Assembly: GCF_040954645.1 (NCBI RefSeq)
Contig: NC_092808.1
Span: 116,724,049 to 116,788,048, forward strand
Source: Diabrotica undecimpunctata
Lineage: Eukaryota; Arthropoda; Insecta; Coleoptera; Chrysomelidae
Length of the DNA stretch: 64,000 nucleotides
Direction: 5' to 3'
The position numbers and the translations under genes are program-made. The notes under the pieces were generated by a model. The model worked only from the letters and a program-made list of their open reading frames with translations. It was not told the DNA's origin and ran no database searches. This document shows, piece after piece, positions 54,696 to 64,000 of this stretch (its first letter is position 1; every line of letters starts with the position of its first letter).

Positions 54696-56547
54696 TTCTT
54701 CTTCTTTATGTGCCGTCTTCTACCGAAGGTTGGCGACCATCAAACAATAGCTTCTGGTATTTGAAACCATTCTCTCAAATTTCTCAGCCAGGATTTCTTC
54801 TTTCTACCCAAACCTCTTCTACCTTCAATCTTGCCTTCCACGATAAGCTGTAGCAGACTGTACTTATCATTACGGAACACATGGCCCAGGTATGACGCTT
54901 TCCTCCTTTAACAGTTGTTAACAATTCCATCTCTTTACCCATTCGTCTTAATACCTCTGTGTTGGTCACTCTCTCTGTCCAAGGTATTCTCAGTATGCGT
55001 CGATACAGCCACATTTCTAGAGCCGCTAACTTCTTTATAGTTGCTGCTGTTAACGTCCACCCTTCAACTCCGTAAAGTAGCGTAAAGAGTACGTAGCATT
55101 TCGTGGCGCGCCATCGGAGGTTAACGCTTAGGTGGCGGTTGCTTAAGAGCTTTCTCATTTTGATGAATTTGGATCTTGCTATTTCAATTCGGATCTTAAT
55201 CTCTACATCTGGGTCCCACTTATCATTTACTGTATATCCCAGATATTTAAATCGGTGTACTCTTTCAATACGTTCGGCTTCAATATTCAGGTCGATATGT
55301 TAAATGTTCTTTTTACTGATCACCATAAATTTAGTTTTCTTTCTATTGATCTTCAGTCCAAATTGGTTGCCAATTGTATTTACTCTATTTAGCATCATCT
55401 GTAAATCTTCGATATTATCGGCCAGTATAACAGTATCATCTGCATATCGAAAATTACTTATTAGTACGCCATTAATCTTGATGTCCTCGTTGTACTCTTC
55501 CAGTGCCTCTAGAAATATTTGTTCCGTGTACAGGTTGAAAAGCAGTGCCGAAAGAATACAGCCCTGTCTAACCCCTCTAGAAATGGTTACGTTTTCACTC
55601 ACCATATGTCCATTCTTCATGTGGGCTGTTTGATTCCAATATAGATTTTTTATAATCTGGATGTCTTTAGTGTCAAGTCCTGTAAGATGTAATAGTTCTA
55701 TGAGTTTGTCATGTTTGATAGTATCGAATGCTTTCTCATAGTCGATAAAACAGGCGTAAACATCTTTCTGTTGATCCAGACATTTTTGAATCAAGACTTG
55801 TATTGCAAAGAGCGGCTCTCGAGTTCCAAAACCGCATCTAAAACCGAACTGTGTTTTACTTATGCTGTGTTCTAATTTTGCTCGTATTCTGGAATGGATA
55901 ATACGCAAGAATACTTTAAGGGTGTGACGTATTAAACTTATAAGGCGATATTCACTACACGTCTTAGAATTCGATTTCTTGGGAAGGGGCACAAATGTAG
56001 ATTTCAACCAGTCCGATGGAATTTGACCAGTATCGTATATCTTATTAAACAGTTCTAATACTACATTCAGGTTGTTCTCGTTAAAAACTTTTAAAAATTC
56101 GACTGGTATTTCATCGCATCCAGTTACTTTCCCATCTTTTGTTTGATCTATAGCTTTTATCACCTCACTTTTCAATATTTTTGGTCCATCCAGATCAAGA
56201 GTGTTCGTAGGAATATGACGATAATCCGTAAACAAATCTTTTATGTAATTTGCCCAAGTCTGTAACTGTTCTTCTTTATCTACAATAAGTTTGTTGTTCT
56301 CGTCTATTAACCTACCAAACTGTTTTTTCTTGTAAGTATAAGTAAACTCCTTGATTTTTTTATGCATATTAAAACTATCATGTCTTCGTTCTAGCTCTTC
56401 TATCTCTTGACATTTTTCTTGTAACCATTTCTCTTTGGATTCTTTTATCTTTCTGCTGACAGTTCAATCCAGTTCTTTATATTGTTCGGGATTATTCTTA
56501 TTTTCCCTCCTTCTGTCCATAAGGTGTAATATTTCATCTGTCATCCA
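54696..56547 (-). pseudogene. RTE-clade LINE, inserted with a 13-bp TSD
   Basis: GAAGTAAATGAAC at 54683-54695 and 56548-56560 bracket it. Reading the minus strand: pre-RT region (WMTDEILHLMDRRR, one stop), YTYKKKQFGRLI, TGCDEIPVEFLK, LISLIRHTLKVFLRII, QFGFRCGFGTREPL, CFIDYEKAFDTIKHDK, GVRQGCILSALLFNLYTE, FRYADDTVILAD and LKINRKKTKFM. After one in-frame stop near 55300 the same frame continues (FKYLGYTVNDKWDP, ALEMWLYRRILRIPW). A shift near 54890 ruins the C-terminus. The 3' tail is AAGAAGAAG at the left end. Only a few lesions, so fairly young, but 5'-truncated with no endonuclease. Confidence 0.9.
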
Positions 56548-56550
56548 GAA

Positions 56551-58735
56551 GTAAATGAACAACATCGTTATTGTCGGAGTGTATTCCCCAAATGAAGATG
56601 TATATCCAGAAAGTAAAGACGATTTCTACAACACGATGAATGAAATACTCTCTGAAGTTGGAGTTGGACACGGAATGCGTCTTAGAGATTTTTGTGAAAC
56701 AATGTCTCTTAAAATATGAATGGCTTTTTTCAACATAGAGACATCCACAAATTTACCTGGATACTACCTACTAGGAATCTGCGCTCGATAATCGACTATG
56801 TAATCCAACTTTAAACTTCCCAGCTGAAAACAACTGACGTAAGGGTATAACGTGGATCAAAATGTGGATCCGACCATCGTTTACTTATGACCAACGTGAT
56901 AGTTAACTATAGCAAAAATAATAACACTGGGGTACAGAATATAGAAAAGGGACAAGAAGTAACATCCCCTAAATATAACCTAGAATGCTTAATAGAAGAT
57001 TCAACGAAATTGCTTTACAAATAACGACTGGTCACAAAATTACAAAATGTGGATCGAGAAAATATATCAGCGGAAGAATTATACCAGCAACTTAAAAAAT
57101 GCATTCATGAGGTTGCAAGTGACTCTTTGAAGTATAAAGACCAACATGAAACAAAATATTAAAAATGGTGGTCAAAGAATATGCAAACGTTAGTAAACAA
57201 AAAGAAAACTGATTATTAGAAATGGATGTCAACGAGAAAGGAGGAAGTTTACAAGATATATAAAAAATTAAATCGAGAAAAAAAGAGAAGTAGTGAAAAG
57301 TAAAAATTAAATGTGGGATCGAAGATGTGCAGAGGTGGATAGGTATATAGGTGGAACAAGAGTTAAGCAAGCGTGGAAGGTGATAAAGTCTCTCCGGAGG
57401 GAAGGAAAGAAAAAATCTAACTTACAGTTATTAGATCTAAAACAGTGAAAATACCATTATGAGGTCTTACTGACAGAGGAGAGATGTAAATTCCAAAGGA
57501 TCAAAATGGAAGAAATATTCGAACATACACAAATAATTGAGATAACAACCGGAGAGTTGTTCAACAACCCTCCAAAGATCGAAAAACGGTAAATCAGCAG
57601 GACCTGGAGACATCCGAATTCAGTTGGTAAAGTATGGACCAAAAATATTACATGAGATGGTGGTTCAATTATTTAACAAATGTTCAAAATATGACAAAAT
57701 ATTTCTGATGATTGGAATGTTGGATACATCAGCTCAATATTCAAGAAAGGGGATAAACGCAGATGCTCTAATTATAGGGAAATAAATGTTATCAGCTCAG
57801 TGGGGAGGTTTTACTGTCGAATAATATTAGAAAGAATAGAATGAGAATACGAACTTTGAAATCTACCTTTGAAAAAAACTGTTTCAAACATTGACGAAAG
57901 TAGGTCTCAGTAGAGAGTACGTGGATGCTATCACAAATATATACAAAAATGTAAGAAGTATCATTAAAGAAGGAAACTTTATATCTGAATCATTTTCAAT
58001 AAGAAAGGGGCTTAAACAAGGATGTTGTCTATCTCCAACCTTATTTAAAATATATATTCAATCATCGCTAGAGCAGTGGAGGAAACAGGTATCTGGAATG
58101 GAAATAGACATAGGCGGTGGTAAATATCTAACAACTTTATGTTTCGCAGATGATCAGGTAGTCGTAGCGAATGATGAAGAAGACATGGACTACATGTTTA
58201 GAAAACTAAAGGAAGAATATAAAAATTAGGCCTTAATATAAATATGTAAAAGATAGAGCATCTTAAAATAGGAGATGATGAAAAAGATCCAGAGATAGAA
58301 ATTAGAAACACAAAAACATGCAATGAATATAAATATCTCGGATCTATAATATCTAAAGAAGACACTACCAAAAGAGACATCGAAAACAGAACGCAGCAGG
58401 GAAAAAAGCGGTAAATATTCTAACCTGTCTACAATGGTCTAAAGATATTAGACAAGAAACGAAATTGACAAATTTCCAAAAGATCATACTAGGTGTATCC
58501 AAAAAAGATCATAACAGGAATGAAGATATTAGAAGGAGGACAAATACAGTATATTCAATTGTAGACAGAATTGAAATAATACAACTAATATGGTATGGTC
58601 ACGTGAAGCGAATAAATGAAGATAGATGACCAAAGAAAGCTTTAAATTACATACCATAACAAAGAAGAAGAAGGGGAAGGCCTTCAGTTGCCTGGAAAGA
58701 AAATATATGGCACATAATAAAAGATAGTAGGTAAG
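56551..58735 (+). pseudogene. Old non-LTR LINE, endonuclease to C-terminus
   Basis: Broken frames in family order. Endonuclease VIVGVYSPNEDVYPESKDDF, then MRLRDFC; linker; pre-RT (NGKSAGPGDIR-like at 57590, VKYGPKILHE); RT SIRKGLKQGCCLSPTLFKIY and LCFADDQVVVAND (57891-58229); post-RT EYKYLGSIISKEDTTKRDIE; and a C-terminal RRRRGRPSVAWKEN. The catalytic block reads FADD instead of YADD. Many stops. Clade uncertain: related to, but not the same as, the RTE copies here. Confidence 0.72.
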
Positions 58736-58744
58736 AACCTCGCT

Positions 58745-58753
<9 letters not shown>

Positions 58754-58817
<64 letters not shown>
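58754..58817. repeat. (TA)n microsatellite
   Basis: Pure TA repeat following the old LINE. Confidence 0.97.
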
Positions 58818-58820
<3 letters not shown>

Positions 58821-59904
58821 AGTCATAATATCCTGTCATGAAAGTAACCATTAAAGTTTCATACACAACCTTAAAATTGCGTATATTTCCAAACGTGTTT
58901 AATTTTTTAGGTGCGCCATCTTACCTTTGGCAACAAGGAGAGATGGAACACTTATTCTTGAGATGAGATAGCTCATTAATAATTCCTATACTTTTCAGTA
59001 GGCCTACCAAAAATACAAGTGCACTGGAAATTGCTCCAGGGCTAGTTGAAACGAATAACAGGTAGCCGAAGCCACTCAAGCTGTTAATCAAAATAGTATG
59101 GGGATTAATGAGGCTGCTTAAAATTTTGCTACCGTCAACCACTCTAGGAAGAAGAAAATTTAAAGACAGTGTAAAGAAAGGCCTTCTTGGATGCTCCTCC
59201 ACTTAAGGCAAAACTGGTGAAGAAAAGTTGACCAAACATATCCTCAAATTAAAAAAAAAAACGGAGTTTCTCCTACTCGAACCGATGTGTGAAGTATGGC
59301 TTTTTAATTGGTCGAACAGCTATGCAATCAACATCAGTTTAATAAGGAATTAAAATTAGCTGGTTTTTTATGGCTGCACTGCTGCAGTTATTTCTGCAGA
59401 TAAACCCAAGGCTGGTAGAGGGAAAAGCAGAAGAAGTATCCATTAATCGAACCTTATGTGTAAACAAAAAAGGCATTGAGACCTACTTTCAGCTGCTAGA
59501 AAATACTTTGACCAAGAACGATCTGATGAATAAATCTGGACACATCTACAATATGGATAAGACGGGAGTACAAGTGAATAATGAGCCAGAACATTTTATT
59601 GTTAAGGAAAGATCTAAAAACATTTACAAAAATTTATATTTACCTTTATAGACTGTTGTAACACAGAATGCGTTTTTCTTCCCCCAACCTGCGTAATAAA
59701 AGGGAAAAATAAAAAGCAAGGGTAATAGGATGAGATGCCTTAGGATTCTTGGCCTACATGTGAGAAAGGGCGGCCTATATCAACAGTGACATATTTTTTT
59801 AGTTTCTTAAAGATCAGTTTGTTTCCAGAAAGTTGACGGAAGTAGTTTTGTTACTGCTTTATGGTCATGCTTCACACTACAGTAACGTTCAGATGCTAGA
59901 ATAC

Positions 59905-59974
59905 TGTGTTGAACCGTTGATTGAAATATTGGATATTATATATCCTATAATATTTCAATCAACAGTTGAACACA
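59905..59974. repeat. Inverted duplication inside the transposase
   Basis: Arms 59905-59930 and 59949-59974 are inverted copies with two mismatches around an 18-bp centre. The peptide encoded here has extra residues compared with the family, so the second arm looks like a templated insertion. Confidence 0.8.
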
Positions 59975-60310
59975 ACATCATACTGCTTTGTTTGCCAAGT
60001 CATATGACACGATTTATACAACTGCTGGATAGATGTTTTTCTAGAGCGTTAAAATTAAACTACTACTCAGCTTTCAATTTATATATTAAAAATTATCCAT
60101 AACAAAAGATTACTAAACTACAGTTTGGACAGTTCCTTATTGAATATTGACACAAGTCTGCAGGTATAAATAATTTAACTTCGGCATTCAAGACTACGGT
60201 AATTGTGCTATTTAATGATTCTGCTATCTCAAATGACGCTTATTTAACTAAAAATAATATCGTACTCGAGGCTCATGATCCAGGTAAAAATAAACAAATT
60301 TCAGACGGTA

Positions 60311-60540
60311 CCTTGCTGCAGATGGCAGACTAAAAATGATTCTGTACCAGAAAAACAAAATGAATTGGTTGCAGAAACTAATGCAAATACTTCTGTGAGT
60401 ACTTCGGCAGACAACCTCGGAGTACAACCTTGCTGCAGTTGGCAGACTAAAGATGATTCTGTACCAGAAAAACAAAATTAATTGGTTTAAGAAACTAATA
60501 CAAATACTCCCGTGAGTACATCTGAAAACGCTAAGTATAA
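60311..60540 (+). repeat. 117-bp tandem repeat in the transposase C-terminus
   Basis: CCTTGCTGCAG begins units at 60311 and 60428, period 117 bp or 39 codons, so the repeat keeps frame (SWQTKNDSVPEKQNE then SWQTKDDSVPEKQN). Confidence 0.85.
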
Positions 60541-60841
60541 TCGAACCCGTTCCAGTTGTTTCTGCTGGCGTTAATTCGATTTAAAAAAGGAGCAAGCAGC
60601 TAGCAAAAATTTTAGCTGTAAAGAAAACAATTGGCGAAGAAAATAACAAAGCATCTAAAAATAAGCGGGAAAAAAATAAACATCATTAAACTAAAACTAG
60701 TGAAGGAAAAAGTGACCAAAAAGAAAACTAAGAAAGCTGCCAAAAGCGACTCAAAATAAATCTAGAGGCACCGGCATTAAATGACTCTTCTGACGATATG
60801 TTTCCTCTAAATGGTTTCACGATTCCTGCTCCAAGTTTGTA

Positions 60842-61127
60842 AAGTTTTTCCATGACTGTGCTGTTGTTATGTGCAAAACAAAGTGATATTTTGGCCAAAA
60901 CACTTTTTTTGGTGCATTTTATTATTTAATATATTTAGAAATGTTAATATTGTTCTGGAGCTATTTTCTTGTGGCATTTTAAAGTAATTAATATTTAAAT
61001 AGGAATAAGCTATAATTAAAAGTTAAAGTAATTTATTAACATTTCAATTTCCACTTCAGAAAACGTTCTCAAAATTAATTAATCAACATTAGTTAATTAA
61101 ACAAATTTTGTTTTGTTTCTTTTAGGA
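60842..61127. other. Unassigned
   Basis: AT-rich; would contain the transposon 3' end if it survives, but no terminus was recognised. Confidence 0.4.
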
Positions 61128-61400
61128 CTATACTTGAATCATTCCATTGAAATCTATGTTCATTATCCCATGCGTGTTTACATATTTGAGATCTATCAAA
61201 TTCTCTATTTTTAATAAGATTGATGTTTACTTATTCTTATATTTAATGGCCTTGATGTTTCACCTAAATATAACTGATCGCATTCACAAGGTGTTTTATT
61301 AATACAATTCTTTGTCCTTTGTTGTTCATTGTTAGGTTTGTGCTCTAAATAAAATTGTGCCCTAATACCCGCCTAATCTATTTTTGTTAATCCTACTTTG
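61128..61400 (-). pseudogene. Penelope GIY-YIG nuclease fragment
   Basis: On the minus strand reads INKTPCECDQLYLGETSR, PLNIRISKHQ, then KNREFDRSQICKHAWDNEHR and FQWNDSSI, with small frame slips. This is the GIY-YIG domain of Penelope-like elements (CxC motif, Y-x-G-E-T-x-R). No RT is attached. Confidence 0.65.
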
Positions 61401-61998
61401 TTTTTGGCTCAAAAACTAAAGTGTTTTATAAAAAATACCACTATTAACCATTTTTAATTAACAAACTACTGCATATAGGTAAAAAAATATTTTCTGTAAT
61501 AATTTGCAAGCAAATATTGTAACCAATGAATTTCTGAATGCTTACCTAAAACATTAAGGATTGACGACCGCTCTCGAACTGATTTCATCGCTTGATTAGA
61601 TCAAACTGACTAAAACAAAAGCTAGAACATGTCACTTCACCACTTATACACAAAAAAATAGCATAATAAATTTCTCGCTAGGATACATACGAGCCGTAGT
61701 ATTAAGTTTAACCAACTTAAACGTATTTACAAAAGAATTTAAATTGTTTGAATAGGCCGGATTTACATCACGAATTTGTCTAGGCCGTTAATAGGTAGTT
61801 GTACCTTAGTATACTTTTTGTTCTAAGGGTCAATTTTAGATAGGGAACTGTTACAGATCAACGAAAATCAAGAAAATATTTGACTTATTGACTCGTTTGT
61901 AGAGAAACAAGGAATTTTTGTTATTTGGTCTGAGTGTGTTAAAACACGGGAAGCTTTGTTTGGTCTGAGTGTGTTAATGCATAGATGTTTGGGTAAAC
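61401..61998. other. Unassigned, with a short direct repeat
   Basis: No gene. TTTGGTCTGAGTGTGTTAA occurs twice 35 bp apart at 61924 and 61959, just before the RTE begins. Confidence 0.45.
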
Positions 61999-63108
61999 CA
62001 AGACCTCTACGTAGGTTTCATAGATTTTAAGAAGGCCTTCGATAAAGTCAGATACCAAAAGCTATATGAAATCCTAAGAAACAAAAACATCGACAGTCGC
62101 GACATTAACATCATATCCAGGTTGTACTGGGGACAAACAGCAAAAATCAAAGTTGATAATGAGTTAACCGAAGAAATTGAGATTCGTCGAGGTATGCGTC
62201 AGGGTTGTGTGCTTTCTCCACTATTATTCAATATATATAGCGAAACAATATGTCAGGAAGCGCTCCTAGAGCAAAACATTGGTATGAACATTAACGGAGA
62301 GTTAATTAATAATATACGATACGCTGATGACACGCTACTAGTAACAGATAACCTAGCAAATTTACAGTTTTTGATGAAAAACATAAACACTTATACCAAT
62401 AAGTATGGTCTAAAACTGAACATCAAAAAGACTAAATTCATGATTGTAACAAAGAAGCTATACACCAATGTGAATTTAACCATAAATAATCAGCCAGTTG
62501 AAAGAGTTACGTCCTACAAATATTTAGGGGTTTGCTTCACTGATACTAATGACCAGACAAGAGAAATCAAGAGGCGAATAGAGATAGCGAGACAATCGTT
62601 TGTCAAAATGAAAAAGTTCCTATGCAACAGGGACATAAATATAAACTTAAGAGCGAAAATGTTAAGGTGCTATGTGTTCTCCATTCTGCTGTACGGCATG
62701 GAAGCCTGGACACTGAAAAAAATAAACATCAAAAACATTGAGGCATTTGAGATGTGGTGTTACAGGAGAATGTGGAAAATACCATGGACAGAAAGAGTAA
62801 CAAATCAAGATGTTCTACTAAAGATGGGGAAGGAATGCGAAGTTATAAAAACCATACAAACGAAAAAACTGAAATATCTGGGCCACAAGAGAGGAGAAAA
62901 GTACTCTCTACTTAGACTCATAATCCAAGAAAAAATCTCGGCAAAGAGAAATGTGGGACGTAGGAGGATTTCCTGGTTGCGAAATTTAAGGGAGTGGTAT
63001 GGGTGCAGTTCAATACAGTTGTTCAGAGCTGCAGACAACAAAGTAAAGATTGCTGTGATGGTAGCCAACCTCCGATAGGAGACGGTACTTCAAGAAGAAG
63101 AAGAAGGA
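61999..63108 (+). pseudogene. RTE-clade LINE, 5'-truncated, open to its C-terminus
   Basis: Open from about 61999 to the stop at 63078: FIDFKKAFDKVRYQK, RLYWGQTAKIKV, GMRQGCVLSPLLFNIYSE, IRYADDTLLVTD (catalytic YADD), LKLNIKKTKFM, YKYLGVCFTD, AFEMWCYRRMWKIPW, KKLKYLGHKRGEKYS, NVGRRRISWLRNLREW and VMVANLR. The tail is TTCAAGAAGAAGAAGAAGG. The frame before the stop is undamaged, so it is a young copy, but it lacks the endonuclease and the first RT blocks. The LGH block reads HKRGEKY, where relatives here have HILR.., a likely small deletion. Confidence 0.9.
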
Positions 63109-63485
63109 ATTTTCTAATGCCGTATCAATTAATCGTGTGAATATTGGCAAATACCCCTTCTTGGCTCTGATTTTAGTGGCACAATTTTCAAAAAACCATT
63201 CGTGGTAATCCACACCTCTCATGTAAGTAATATTTTTTTTTAAAGTTGTGGTTGAAAAATTAAACGTTCTCCTTTGATATTGTGATTCCATCTACAAGCT
63301 TGTGCGAGAAGTTTTATATTATCGAAATTAGCTGTTCTAGTCACACATTTATTATCGTTTCATTTTACAATAAATATTTCTCCATTTACATCAAACCGAA
63401 AATCATATGAACCACGAGCTTCTTTACCAAGAGTTTGTATATCTTGATCAAAACACTTGATGATCTATTTTTCCTTTACTATTTA
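63109..63485 (-). pseudogene. piggyBac-type transposase C-terminal fragment
   Basis: Minus-strand frames read EARGSYDFRFDVNGEIFIVK, NDNKCVT, WNHNIKGER, then MRGVDYHEWFFENCATKIRA, and LPIFTRLIDTALENSF. This matches the conserved piggyBac end (M-G-G-V-D then R-x-K-K-W-Y-W-P); the second Gly-Gly has become Arg-Gly. An RTE copy adjoins its C-terminal side. It differs in sequence from the piggyBac piece at 37871-38535. Confidence 0.7.
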
Positions 63486-63499
63486 GCAATACAATCTAA

Positions 63500-64000
63500 C
63501 ATATCAAGTACTTCTTCTTCTTCGCGTGCCATATCAGAATTATCCGACGTTGGTGATCACCATTGCGAAGGCTTTTTAATCTTCTATAATATGGAATAAT
63601 TGTCCTGCATTTGATATCTGAGTTCATTCACGAATGTTTTTTAAGGGAGAAATTTGTTTTCTTGCTACATCTCTACGGCCCTCTATTTTGCCTTTAAGGA
63701 TTAGTTGTAATATTTTATATCGACTTTCCCTTACTATATGTCCCAGATAAGACATTTTTGAATGTTTAATAGTCTTTAGCAGTTCTCTATCTTTGTTGAC
63801 ACTCCTTAGTACTTCTTCATTAGTTTTCCTTGCTGTCCAAGGTATCTTTAGAATTTTTCTATGAACCCACATTTCCAATGCTTCAATTTTGTTCATGATC
63901 GATACTTTTAGTGTCCACACTTCTGCACTATACAAAAGTACGGACCAAACATAGCACTTAACCATTCTTTGTCTTAGTTTTAAACTGAGATGATTATTGC
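63500..64000 (-). pseudogene. RTE-clade LINE C-terminus, runs off the window
   Basis: Minus strand: MVKCYVWSVLLYSAEVWTLK, ALEMWVHRKILKIPW, KMSYLGHIVRESRYK and GRRDVARKQISPLKNI, followed by a stop and, after a gap, an end-like region with a GAAGAAGAAG tail (complement near 63510). The 5' portion lies beyond 64000. It is the fifth RTE-type locus in the window. Confidence 0.85.

Larger units (their letters stand above)
58915..60841 (+). pseudogene. pogo/Tigger-type DDE transposase
   Basis: Pieces in order: RRKFKDSVKKGLLGCSS (DNA-binding region), NPRLVEGKAEEVSINRTLCV near 59410, HIYNMDKTGVQ near 59550 (first catalytic Asp block, usually MDETG, here MDKTG), LLLLYGHASHYSN near 59855 (usually DGHxSH; Asp replaced by Tyr), CLPSHMTRFIQLLDRCFS near 59990 (PPHxTHxLQPLD-like). 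The basic C-terminal region reaches MFPLNGFTIPAPSL and a stop at 60841. Catalytic residues are lost and several frames broken. An acceptor-like TTTTTTAG precedes 58911, hinting that the parent gene has an intron. TIRs not identified. Confidence 0.8.

Overview
The window is a repeat-saturated piece of an insect nuclear genome. It is AT-rich, full of long (TA)n arrays, and nearly every recognisable open reading frame belongs to a transposable element. The one host gene I can follow is a probable insect odorant receptor (7tm_6) on the minus strand. Three exons are visible (45202-44682, 13657-13561, 1539-1438). Their splice sites and phases join into one frame although they lie 31 kb and 12 kb apart. 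An odorant receptor implies a hexapod; the inflated introns and abundant RTE, Penelope and gypsy elements fit a large beetle-like genome, but the order is inference.

Layout. 1-2211: receptor exon, unassigned sequence, TA arrays and a small palindrome. 2212-10611: gypsy-type LTR element A, copy 1 (tRNA-Lys primer site, identical LTRs, intact gag, broken pol). 10688-11970: old inverted solo LTR of the same group. 12041-13148: RTE LINE pieces. 13561-13657: receptor exon. 14717-15413: Penelope-derived palindrome with a 13-bp target duplication and hammerhead-ribozyme-like cores. 17674-30575: an RTE LINE split by gypsy element B (18242-29806), which has near-identical LTRs, intact gag and pol and a strong -1 frameshift signal with predicted pseudoknot. 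30728-31270: exon-like fragment of a tyrosine-recombinase-like family, followed by a Jockey LINE (31271-34490). 34491-40593: unclassified repeat, Penelope 3' end, copia RT, piggyBac, Penelope RT/GIY-YIG. 40972-43570: palindrome, LINE fragment, decayed uncharacterised conserved gene. 44682-45202: receptor exon. 45827-54463: element A copy 2 on the minus strand (pol intact, gag broken). 54528-58735: old LINE interrupted by a minus-strand RTE with its target duplication. 58915-60841: pogo-like transposase. 61128-64000: Penelope GIY-YIG piece, RTE, piggyBac and a final minus-strand RTE.

How it fits together. Most of the window is intron of the receptor gene, into which elements have inserted in layers. 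Relative ages follow from nesting: B is younger than its RTE host, RTE 54696-56547 is younger than the LINE it splits, and both A copies are younger than the TA arrays they occupy. A copy 1 (good gag, dead pol) and A copy 2 (dead gag, open pol) carry opposite lesions. Element B is the only LTR element here with both reading frames open. The features most worth a second look are B's frameshift pseudoknot, the repeated primer-site-like units at the end of its LTR, the Penelope palindrome with hammerhead-like cores, and the TA-array siting of family A. All family calls come from reading motifs; no database search was run.
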